From assembly GCA_022316685.1 (NCBI GenBank), contig JAKJHU010000054.1:496001-560000 (forward strand): a stretch of DNA of 64,000 bases, in the 5' to 3' direction. Below the pieces are notes generated by a model. That model was given only the letters and a program-made list of their open reading frames with translations, had not been told where the DNA came from and made no database searches. This DNA is from Progne subis subis (taxonomy: Eukaryota; Chordata; Aves; Passeriformes; Hirundinidae). This document shows positions 13,501-21,175 of this stretch, one piece after another (position 1 is the stretch's first letter; every line of letters begins with the position of its first letter). The translations under genes were made by a program, and so were the position numbers.

Positions 13501-15798
13501 GAACAGCTTCTAAGCATTGTTTCTACTTCTTCTCAGCAGAGACATCCTGATACTGTTATTTTCTGTGGTGTAATTTTCCATATAAAAATACTTTAGAGCT
13601 ATACTAGATGGAATTTTATTTAGAGGACGTCAAATCTATGATTTTTTTTTTCAGGAATTCCATGCGAGCAGATAGCATAGCCACCAGCAACATCAAAAAC
13701 AGGATTGGCAGCAAGGGATCCTTGGAGAAAGTTGCAGATGTGAGGCTCCTGTTGGAAGAGAAACGTCAGAATAACTCTGGGCCACGGCAGCCAAACAGCA
13801 CTGTCAAATCAGGTAATTTTATCACTCATTGCTGGGCACAGTTGTCACTAAAATGTATTTATTTCACACCTGTGCTCCACTGCAGATAAACCCTGCATTC
13901 ACACAGTTTGTCCTCACTAAGAGGAGGGGAAAAAATCAAGTACACTTTAGGGAAAGCTTTTTTAGTGATGTTGATTTCCATCCATTCTCTTTGCCTGTGC
14001 CGATTTCCCCTCGCTTTGTCCTTTTTGATTTGCTCAGCTCTCTGCAGCTGAGAAACGGCACACAGGGAAAGTCATGCACAAAATCTAAATGTGAAACACT
14101 GACTACACTTAAAAATACACATAAATACACGCAAAAATGTGTATTGCATGAAGATGGTGGTTTTGCATTTGGCAGGATTTATTTCTGAGCTTAAGTGACT
14201 TATTTCCTTGACTTAAACATGTGTAATTTTAGCTGCTTCTGACTGACATATGTAGTATTATCTGACTGATAAGTGAAAAATATCTTTTTATATCAATGAA
14301 ATGTCAAAATTATGTTTGTTACCCCTCCTGCCCATTTTGGGCCTCTGACAAGTTGACACATGGTCCCCCTGAACAATTGGGAACATCCTGCTATGCCAGG
14401 CAAACCTCAGAATACAAAATTCACATCAAGGCTTAAGTATTAATATCTTCAGTATTCTTTTTATTTTATTCTGCCAGATACCAAGCAGTAGTAAAATTCT
14501 AAATCAAGTTATCTGTTACCTGAAAAGACTTGTTGAAGGCAGACCAGTTTTCATGGAATTTTACCTCCTGCTGGATATTTACACACTCTGCTGCCACACC
14601 AGAAAAGCAGCAGGCCATGGGACAACTTAGGTTTTTATCTTTTGGACAGAGCATAACTTGAAAACATGAAATGTCAAATTTATTGCCAAAACTGAAATGA
14701 AATCTGGCTAAATTGTATTGCAGAAATTGCCAGGAAATTTGATTATGAAAGACTTAAATTTAAAGACTAAAGAAAAGCTAAAAACAGAGGATCTGTCTAG
14801 TTTTAATAGTGAATGATCATAAACTGAGCTGGCAGAGGTAGAGTAAATGCAACAGGATTTTTTTTTTTCTTTTTGGTCATTTTAATCACTGAAAATACCC
14901 TCAGATGTGAGGCAGAGACTGGGAAAAAGGCCACACTCTCCAGAAATCAAAGCTCCAAGCAGTACCTGTGCTCCTCGTCGAGAACCAATCTCAGATGTGC
15001 ACAGCAGGCTGGGAATCCCCAAACAAGATGTAAAAGGCCTCTACTCTGACACCAGAGAGAAGAAATCAGGTTAGTTCCGTGCAGGAAATGTTCTGCTGCA
15101 GTTCCTTTGGTTTTGGAGTCTAAGAGAAATTCTAGCAGAAAGCCGTGAAGGGGTGAACTTGAACAAAATTCAGGGTAAGTTAGCAAATGTTTGAAATCTA
15201 AATGCGTGCAGGGAGGAGCTGGGGGTGTTTTGGGAGCAGTATTTTTGTGGAGGTGTGCTGAAGATCAAGCACTGCTTTCAGACTCTGGGCAGCAAAACAA
15301 GTGTCAGGAATGCAAGGGCATTTCAGGTGTGAATGAAACATCCTCTGCAAATGGGGAACAGTGAACAAGGCTGCCCTGAGCCTCCTGCAGCTTCATCTCA
15401 ATTACTCTTCGAAGCATAATCAGTTCCATGCCAAATATCAAGGTGGGAGGAGTAGGAAGGGTTTGAAGAGTTGCAGTGAGTTTCAGAATTGGTTCCTTGA
15501 CTTCTTCCTCTCAGTCCTGTCTGTTTTGGTTTTTATTAAATGTTTGTTTTTCATCTGCTTAGGTAATTTATGGACCAGATTGGGGTCTGCTCCAAAGACA
15601 CAAGAAAAGGCTCCAGAGAAAGCTGAAAACTCTGTGGCATCTCCAGAGGAAGATGACTCTGAGCTGCAGAGGGTTTGGGGCGCTCTCATTAAGGAAAAAG
15701 AACAGTCCAGGCAAAAAAAGAGTCGCTTGGATCATTTACCCTCCCTACAGATCGAGATCAGCCGGGAGAGCAGCTCCGGCTCAGACTCTGAATCATGA
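1382..15798 (+). CDS. NCBP3: NCBP3, nuclear cap-binding protein subunit 3 (13 coding exons, complete)
   Basis: Thirteen exons joined at GT-AG sites keep one frame from ATG 1382 to TGA 15796-15798, giving 606 codons (human about 620). Family knowledge: NCBP3 (C17orf85) binds the m7G cap together with NCBP1 and supports nuclear mRNA export. Seen: a basic N-terminus followed by an acidic MEVEEGELE segment; an RRM-like fold in residues about 116-165 with the family's WLDD signature at 145-148; an acidic block near 196-218; a ten-glutamate run at 334-343 followed by more Asp/Glu; Ser/Arg-rich charged C-terminal segments; and an end in SSSGSDSES. The ATG sits in a good context (GAGCCATGG) and starts the conserved MAAVRGLRISVKAEA terminus. 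The frame is open further upstream only because the GC repeat lacks stops, so homology decides the start. Introns contain no other gene I recognise. Very sure of identity; splice sites were assigned by reading frame and homology. Confidence 0.97.
3071..3136 (+). CDS. NCBP3: NCBP3 coding exon 2
   Basis: Codes residues 52-73 (DTSRRYENKAGSFITGIDVT and onward). The acceptor is TTTCAG and the donor AAG|GTAATT; both ends are phase 0. Confidence 0.96.
3871..3976 (+). CDS. NCBP3: NCBP3 coding exon 3
   Basis: Codes residues 74-108 and the first base of 109, a basic stretch containing KRFHFRAEVNLAQRNVALD. The acceptor is TTTTGCAG and the donor AAAG|GTATGA. Confidence 0.96.
4867..4992 (+). CDS. NCBP3: NCBP3 coding exon 4 (RRM-like domain, WLDD motif)
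   Basis: Codes residues 109-151. It carries the IYICGVDEMS strand of the RRM-like fold and the WLDD motif that this family needs for cap binding. The acceptor is TTATAG and the donor TCAT|GTAAGT. Confidence 0.96.
6925..7053 (+). CDS. NCBP3: NCBP3 coding exon 5
   Basis: Codes residues 151-194: the end of the RRM-like fold (NVVWLDEVTATRALINMSS), then a Lys/Glu-rich linker. The acceptor is CCCAG and the donor AAAG|GTAGAT. Confidence 0.95.
9289..9362 (+). CDS. NCBP3: NCBP3 coding exon 6 (acidic)
   Basis: Codes residues 194-218, a strongly acidic segment (SSDDETEEGEVEDD). It follows a long T-rich tract and the acceptor CCTCAG; the donor is GAG|GTCAGT. Confidence 0.94.
10234..10342 (+). CDS. NCBP3: NCBP3 coding exon 7
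   Basis: Codes residues 219-255 (SQVEEDSLLRNDLRPANKLA and onward). The acceptor is AAG rather than the usual CAG, after a T/C tract. The donor is AAAG|GTAAAT. Confidence 0.95.
11096..11195 (+). CDS. NCBP3: NCBP3 coding exon 8
   Basis: Codes residues 255-288, including ARRSQYYMKYGNPNYGGMKG, which is highly conserved in the family. The acceptor is TTTGCAG; the donor TCTTG|GTGAGT splits a Trp codon. Confidence 0.96.
11520..11626 (+). CDS. NCBP3: NCBP3 coding exon 9
   Basis: Codes residues 288-324, a basic segment (RRYHSRRIHRDVIKKR). The acceptor is TTTTTCAG and the donor TCGG|GTACTG. Confidence 0.94.
12674..12965 (+). CDS. NCBP3: NCBP3 coding exon 10 (glutamate run)
   Basis: The largest coding exon, residues 324-421. 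It begins LVNVPEEPI, runs into ten Glu and a mixed Asp/Glu patch, then the conserved DYDLELKMISTPSPKKSMKM stretch. The acceptor is TGCTGCAG and the donor TTAG|GTAAAA. Confidence 0.96.
13655..13812 (+). CDS. NCBP3: NCBP3 coding exon 11
   Basis: Codes residues 421-474 (NSMRADSIATSNIKNRIG and onward). The acceptor TTTTTTTTCAG follows a T9 tract. The donor is TCAG|GTAATT. Confidence 0.95.
14905..15069 (+). CDS. NCBP3: NCBP3 coding exon 12
   Basis: Codes residues 474-529, containing RQRLGKRPHSPE and DVHSRLGIPKQDVKGLYSDT, both recognisable from other vertebrate NCBP3. This exon has no start codon of its own. The acceptor is CCTCAG and the donor TCAG|GTTAGT. Confidence 0.94.
15563..15798 (+). CDS. 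NCBP3: NCBP3 coding exon 13 and stop
   Basis: Codes residues 529-606 (GNLWTRLGSAPKTQEK to SSSGSDSES) and the TGA at 15796-15798. The acceptor is CTGCTTAG. The exon continues into the 3' UTR. Confidence 0.96.
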
Positions 15799-16266
15799 CT
15801 GGTTCCACAGCCTGACCCTCCAGGGGGGGACTCTGCAGCGTGGCAGGATCCCCTCTGCCCAAAAGCTGGACACTGGCAAAGACTCTGCAGTGAAAGTTCC
15901 AGAAATGTCTCTGTTCCTTTTCTACAACATGAGAGGCATAAACCACTTGAAACCTAAAGCAGAGATGTTTGTCTGGAGTCTGTGGCTGGCCCTGTGCTCT
16001 GTGGGGCATTGTCATCTCTGTTTGTGACAGCAAACCTGTAGTGAATTGTAGCAAAACATTTTCTCCCCCGAGCTTTGAACTTAAAAGATGAGGCAGAAAT
16101 GCTCTTGTGTTTTTAAGGAGACCTTTTCTGTTCTTCATATTTTCATCATGGAGGCTTTCAACACAATGTTTTACACACTTCATCCAAAGAACAGGGCATT
16201 TCATTATCCAGATCATTGCCCTTCTGGCTCTTACCAGCACCTTTCCTTTCCTCTTGAAGTAATAAC

Positions 16267-16272
16267 AATAAA
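16267..16272 (+). terminator. Candidate polyadenylation signal of NCBP3
   Basis: First AATAAA after the stop codon, 469 bases downstream. The downstream GU-rich element is weak, so use of this site is uncertain. Confidence 0.45.
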
Positions 16273-17075
16273 GCTTCCTGGGTGGGCAGCCAGCAAGGAT
16301 AAAGCATGAAGGGATTGATTGTCACATTCCCTTCCTCCAACACACTGAATGTAAACCCAAGTTACACTTTTGAATACATTCAGGTTCCATGTAGTTATCC
16401 CAGTGGCACCACCAGAATCCAAGGAATCCTGCTCATTTATTTTGGTGACGACACCTTTTGCTGTAGCAGGGATTGAGATGTTCAGGACTGCCAAGCTGGA
16501 TGTTTGACAATTGTGTAAAACCTTGAGGGTTTGGGTTGGTTTTTTTTTTTTTTTTTTTGCTGTTGTTCCATGAGGAGACATTATATTTCTTTCATTCCAC
16601 CTGGATTATGTCCTAAAGAAATCCAACAGCTGGAAAACATTTTTATATTTGTGAGAATCTTGCTGTTGGTGAAAGCTCTGGTGGTGTGCTCTATCTATAT
16701 AGAAGTGAAAGAGAAAAGGAAACCTTTAGGATCACTGTCTCCTGTCAATATTTTGGATGTTCTTCCTGTATAGTACATGTGGATGTGGACATGGGTGATT
16801 GTTCCATTCAGCTTTTTTACCTGCACATTTTCTCCCGTCCCTGGGTAGGACAAGGGTTTGATCAATGTGCAACTGCTGATTTTTTTGGTTTTTTTCCATG
16901 TTGCCAGTAATTCTGAGTGAGGAATAATGCAGCACATCACATTCAGGTAAACAACAGGTAGCAAAACCATTTTAATAGTCTGAAATCTGTTTGCATTGTT
17001 CGTGTTCCTTGGTTCTGTGAGTCCAAAATACCGGTGAACTTCTCTTCCCATTTCTGCTTTTTAACAAGCAAATTT

Positions 17076-17106
17076 CCCCCCCCCCCCCCCCCCTTTTTTT
17101 TTTTTT
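17076..17106. repeat. C18-T13 homopolymer tract
   Basis: Eighteen C followed directly by thirteen T. Its length is likely unreliable in assemblies. Confidence 0.95.
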
Positions 17107-18982
17107 CCCTATTTTTGTACTAAGTTGAAGTAGGTTTGAAGTTTCAGCGAGGAATCTGCAAGATTAACTTTTTTTATGCTTTATGATGTGTGAGGATAGC
17201 AGCATGTAAAATGAAAGGTCAAATGACAGGCACAGTGACTGGAGGGGCAAGTCTGGGGGCTGGCCAGGCTTCAAGCCTTACTCTTCCCTTGTTTTGTGAC
17301 ACTCATCCTTGATTTTATATTTAATTATTGACTATATAAATGTCTCATAAAAGCACTGTTGAGAGAAACGCCTGCAATGTCTGATCACTGTAATAAGTCA
17401 TTTTAAACGTGTGCTTTTGTTGATGTCCTCTTCCCAAGCCTTCCCAGAGAATCACACCCGTCTCTCCAGATCCTGATAAAATTTATTTAACCCGTGTCTT
17501 TTTGCCAGTAAACCTCTGTGTTGTGTCACTGCTTTGAATCCCCTGGGACCTTTCCTTTTCCTGAAAGGAATCGACCACCTCATCCACCAAAGCTCGTGGA
17601 TTATTGGGAACCCTTGCGTGGTGTTTCCATGTCAATATTCCTGATTTAAACCTGCAGAAGGATAAACTAACGGGAATAGAGGATGTCTTTAGCTGATCTA
17701 AAAGATGTGTGAAATCAAGCACAGGAGAAAGCAGCCTGGACTCTGCTTCTGCCTTCCAGGTTGTCAGAAATACACCTTAAAAATTCCCCCACGCCGGTCA
17801 GGACTGTGGTTTTATGGTTTTGGGGGTTTATGTGTGACACTGAGCCCACAGGAGCTTAGCTGCAAGAAAAACCGAAGTTTATTGTTAAAGGGACCATTAG
17901 AGAGGGTTTTATAATTGAGTGTGCTCGGTTTTGCCTTTTTTATGATGTACAGAGAAGCCTTGAAGTGTGCTGGTATCAGGAATTCATTCCAGCTTTGGGC
18001 TTCCTTAGTTACCTGAGCAAGAAAGTGCTGGGATTTGGGAATTAAAAACGAACTCCTGAATTCTAAGTCAGTGCTTTTTCCTCAACGTTTTAACTTCCAT
18101 CTATTTGATTAAGAGATTGCAAAGAGAATTTTGTTCCAAGTCCCCTTCTCTTTGTGTTCAGCCGTGCAGTCCTTAACTAATCTATATTCTTGATTTTTAT
18201 ACTGACCTCCCAGCTGTCATCACCTACAGGAATATGATGCAGAAATTGATGTTTGATAGGGAGGTGGGGCCTGTGTATTTCAGTAAAATGTGTTTATGTT
18301 GAAAATGGCAAAAAAGGAGAATGTTGGCTTTGGCTCTTGCCTCAGAGGAAAAGCTGAATTTTAGGTGATGTGTTACAGCACCACACTAGTCCTTCTTGTA
18401 GGAAGTTTTTGCTGTTTGGAAAAGGTGAATTTTTGATAAATAATTCTTCAGGCTCACTGAACACATGGTATTGAGGGTGAAATTTTAAAGTAGAGATGGC
18501 TTTGTGTTTCTTTTTAAAACGATGGCTGGTGCATTTAACAGGGAAGAGGAAACCAAAACACCCCTATTTTCAGTTCAAGATGACACACTGTGAAAAGAAT
18601 GGAACTTTTATTTAAAAATAGCTGTTCAGTTCTAAATAAAACTGGCCTGACCTCTCCAATTTTCCTGGAAAACACAGAACCCAGGGCAGGGCCGGTACTC
18701 CTGAGGGCTGTGCCCGGCCCGGGGCGACACGAGGGTCCTTGCCCTGGGCTGTCGCCTCTCGCTGCCTTGAGACGGTGCCTAAACTCGGGTGTTTTTTGGC
18801 GTGGAGTTTTGGGCCCGGGGTTTGAGCGATCCGTGACTCCGCTCGCCGCGCTCCCTCCTGCCCCACACGGGAGGAAATGGAATCCTGGGCGCACCCCCGC
18901 CCGTGGAGCAATGGCACAGCCCGGCCCCGCCGCGGGGTGGTACGGCCCGAGGATTTATAACCGGCCGCCGAGGGCGCTCGTT

Positions 18983-19009
18983 CCTTTTCCTCGTGTGCCC
19001 TTGGAGCGG
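18983..19009 (+). ncRNA. SNHG29: SNHG29-like exon 1 (5'TOP)
   Basis: Starts at the CCTTTTCCTC pyrimidine run, about 23 bases after the TATA-like box. The donor is GCGG|GTGAGG, with a second usable donor (GAG|GTGAGA) four bases later. Confidence 0.6.
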
Positions 19010-19261
19010 GTGAGGTGAGAGCGAGCGGAGCCGCGCTCAGGGCCGGGCTCGGGGCCCGCAGGGCGGGCAGAGGGAAGGCGCAGGCCCGGCTTGCTGAGCA
19101 AATCGCCCATTCCACGGAGCGAGCTAAAGCGCTCACCCCCCCATTTCAGCAGTGGTAGCGGCCGCCGGGCCTGCCTGGGCCGCGCGGGCCGGGCCGCACC
19201 ACTGCAGGGGCGGGGGGAGAAGGGAGGCCGCATGGCGCCTCACAGCCTTTGTCCCCCTCAG

Positions 19262-19341
19262 GCCACCATGGAGGCGGCACTGGCACCGCGACCCCGCCAG
19301 CAGCGCCGGGACCCCGCCGGGGCTGCGGAAACGCCTCCCAG
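19262..19341 (+). ncRNA. SNHG29: SNHG29-like exon 2 with small ORF start
   Basis: Acceptor CCCCTCAG, donor CCCAG|GTAAGT. The exon opens with GCCACCATGG, an ideal Kozak start. Spliced to the next exon, the reading frame ends at TGA after about 29 codons, so the product would be an Arg/Pro/Ala-rich micropeptide or simply an NMD-triggering ORF. Confidence 0.65.
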
Positions 19342-19868
19342 GTAAGTTGGGAGGGGCTCGGCCGGGCCGGGGCTGTGCCTGTGAGGGGCTCCGTGAGCGC
19401 CGTGCCGGTAACGCTGCTGTGGGAAGTGCTCGGCGTCCAGCGCCGGCCATCGATTTTTATGGCGCTGTTTCAGTAATTCGGCCTCTCTTCTTTGATTTTT
19501 CCATGTGCCAGACCCATTCTGTGTAATTAAAAATCACTCCCACAGCATCGGAGTGTTTGCGATTTCAGTTTGAAAATTGCCCTCTTGGTAAATGCAATCT
19601 TGTGAGCTGTATTCTTATATTACTTTATATAAACATATAAAATTACATCATTCTAAATTTCCTGATGGAAAGTTATTTAGAGAGGATTTATGTCTGACTA
19701 CTGTCTGATATAAATATTTCAGTGATACATATCAGCATAAAAACGCGTGGAAGCACAATCAGAGTTGGTCATGAGGGTCTGGTTTTGTTCTTGTTTTTCC
19801 CTGTATAAACCTACTTTATACTGCTGAAAAATATTTTAGTAACGCTTCTCTTGCTTTTACTCCCACAG

Positions 19869-19892
19869 CAGAAAGATGGCTTGAACTAAAGA
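19869..19892 (+). ncRNA. SNHG29: SNHG29-like exon 3 (24-nt microexon)
   Basis: Very short exon between CCCACAG and GTAAGT. The acceptor is a tandem CAGCAG (NAGNAG), so a form three bases shorter is possible. It contains the stop of the small ORF (ATGGCTTGA). Confidence 0.55.
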
Positions 19893-20130
19893 GTAAGTTG
19901 AAGTTTTTTGGTTTGTTTTTTTAATGCATATTACAGTGTGCAAAGTTGTTCAGAGGTTCCAGGCCTTTACAAGTCAAAAGTAACCTGTAAAAAGTACATC
20001 TTCAGTTAAATAAAAACTCAATAAACTGATTTTGGGTCCACACAAGTTAAGAGTTAATGCTTCATGCCTAGAGGGTAGGGTTTGAGATACAAGCTACAGT
20101 TTTGAGCAGTTAATTAGAGGCATTAATTAA

Positions 20131-20217
20131 TGGCTGTTGATGATGATAACCCTGAATAGGAAGTGCCGTCAGATGCGAGAACTGACGATACCCTGCTTCT
20201 GGTCTGAAATGCAGCTA
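20131..20217 (+). ncRNA. SNORD49: C/D-box snoRNA, SNORD49-like
   Basis: Intronic, 87 nt. The terminal stem TGGCTGT (20131-20137) pairs with GCAGCTA (20211-20217) at all seven positions, counting G-U wobbles. C box TGATGA at 20138-20143 (overlapping repeats also fit), D' box CTGA at 20182-20185, D box CTGA at 20204-20207. The core AGTGCCGTCAGATGCGAGA resembles the SNORD49 family as I recall it. The guide next to box D (CCTGCTTCTGGT, 20192-20203) matches an ACCAGAAGCAGG stretch I recall in 28S rRNA. The C/D class is near certain; the SNORD49 name is an inference from core sequence and host. Confidence 0.8.
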
Positions 20218-20324
20218 CACGCATGGGCTTAAAGCTTGAAATTGATGCTCTAGACCCTCCCAGGCAGTGTGGTCTCCATGAAAACATCTCACCTTCGTGT
20301 CCCTGTGTTCCATTTCCTCTGCAG

Positions 20325-20395
20325 AGCCTGGTTTTTCTGCGTGGGTGTGACGCAACGGGACTGGGAGCAGCTGGGGAGGTGGCCCTGATGTGAAG
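20325..20395 (+). ncRNA. SNHG29: SNHG29-like exon 4
   Basis: Acceptor CCTCTGCAG, donor GAAG|GTGAGT. Non-coding in all frames of the spliced RNA that start at a good ATG. Confidence 0.6.
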
Positions 20396-20558
20396 GTGAG
20401 TGAGGGGTTTCACTGCACGATAGAGAATTCTGTGCCAGGTGAAATGTAAATTTGGAATGAGGTTTGTAGGGTGTAAGGAGCTTGATGTGTGTATTTGCAC
20501 TTCATCTGTGTTCCGTAATATTTTTTTAAGTCTGATGTTTATTTCCTGGTGTGTTTAG

Positions 20559-20656
20559 GCAGAGCCTGCTGGTTGTTGGTGTCCACTCACTGATGTGAGA
20601 ACTCTTCCCAAGCCCTGTGGAGGGCACTGAGACAGCAGAGCAGGACAATCTGCTGG
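20559..20656 (+). ncRNA. SNHG29: SNHG29-like exon 5
   Basis: Acceptor GTGTTTAG, donor GCTG|GGTGAGTT region with GT at 20657-20658. No coding signal. Confidence 0.6.
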
Positions 20657-20866
20657 GTGAGTTTAATATTTACTGTGCTCTTAGCTGAACGTGGTGGCTT
20701 TTGGCTGCGGATCAAAAATGTTTCTCCTCTAAATGTATAATTAATGATGTTCTAGGCAAAAAAAAAAAACCAACCAAAAACTTGGGCTAAAATACAAAGC
20801 AGCTGTTTCTGTACTGTAGACAAAGAGATAAGTCTTGCTTCTGCACAAATATATCAATTTCCCTGT

Positions 20867-20951
20867 GATATCATGTGATGAAACTAACCCAAACTTGCTG
20901 GAATTACCGGCAGATTGACTGGTGGTGAGCAAAAGGTTTTCTGATGATATC
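20867..20951 (+). ncRNA. SNORD65: C/D-box snoRNA, probable SNORD65
   Basis: Intronic, 85 nt. A perfect 7-bp terminal stem GATATCA (20867-20873) / TGATATC (20945-20951) encloses C box GTGATGA (20875-20881) and D box CTGA (20941-20944). The internal guide GCTGGAATTACCG (20897-20909) is the exact 13-base complement of the universal 18S rRNA stretch CGGTAATTCCAGC. It lies just before D'-like CAGA or TTGA sequences (20911-20918). Position 66 bases before the next exon fits intronic snoRNA processing. The structure is very secure. The SNORD65 name rests only on the host, since SNORD65 is the other snoRNA of mammalian SNHG29. Confidence 0.82.
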
Positions 20952-21017
20952 TCACTCATTAACAAATCCATTAATGATGTTTAAGGCTGGTTGCCTGACC
21001 CTGCTCCTGTGTTTCAG

Positions 21018-21175
21018 GTGGTGCTGCTGGAAATATCTCTGAGGCAGAAGGACTCCAACAAAACACCTGAGCTAGAGGATTTTGTGTAGACAAAACTGTT
21101 CTACCTGTTACAAAGTGGTAACAGTTAAAGTGATTAGTACATGTACATTAAAATATTTTTTTTTAAACTGTGTTT
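21018..21175 (+). ncRNA. SNHG29: SNHG29-like terminal exon
   Basis: Begins after TGTTTCAG. ATTAAA at 21148 and a T8 run with TGTGTTTTGT just downstream define a plausible cleavage site near 21170. Confidence 0.6.

Larger units (their letters stand above)
15799..18682 (+). other. NCBP3 3' UTR and NCBP3-snoRNA host spacer
   Basis: The NCBP3 3' UTR starts here. Two AATAAA hexamers are visible, at 16267-16272 and 18635-18640, so the UTR is either about 0.5 kb or about 2.85 kb. An ATTAAA near 18040 is a further option. No other gene is seen. A C/T homopolymer tract lies inside. Confidence 0.55.
18683..19460 (+). promoter_or_regulatory. CpG island of the snoRNA host gene
   Basis: GC- and CpG-rich block around a TATA-like ATTTATAA (18953-18960). 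About 25 bases further on, a pyrimidine run CCTTTTCCTC (18983-18992) gives a 5'TOP-type start. TATA plus TOP with a short first exon is typical of snoRNA host and ribosomal-protein genes. Confidence 0.75.
18983..21175 (+). ncRNA. SNHG29: snoRNA host gene, SNHG29-like
   Basis: Inferred six-exon spliced RNA: 18983-19009 (an alternative donor ends it at 19013), 19262-19341, 19869-19892, 20325-20395, 20559-20656 and 21018 to about 21175. All junctions are GT-AG. No long ORF crosses the exons. Two introns each hold a C/D-box snoRNA; the second ends 66 bases before its acceptor, the usual spacing for splicing-dependent snoRNA release. ATTAAA at 21148-21153 followed by a T-rich/GT-rich stretch marks the 3' end. 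In mammals SNHG29 (LRRC75A-AS1) carries SNORD49 and SNORD65 next to LRRC75A; here LRRC75A lies downstream on the opposite strand, as expected. Identity rests on this context and the snoRNAs, since host exons of such genes are poorly conserved. Confidence 0.78.

Noticed and set aside
19655..19720. Possible third C/D snoRNA (TGATGGA ... CTGTCTGATA)
   Set aside because: C-box match is imperfect, boxes are too close together, and the flanks do not form a convincing terminal stem.
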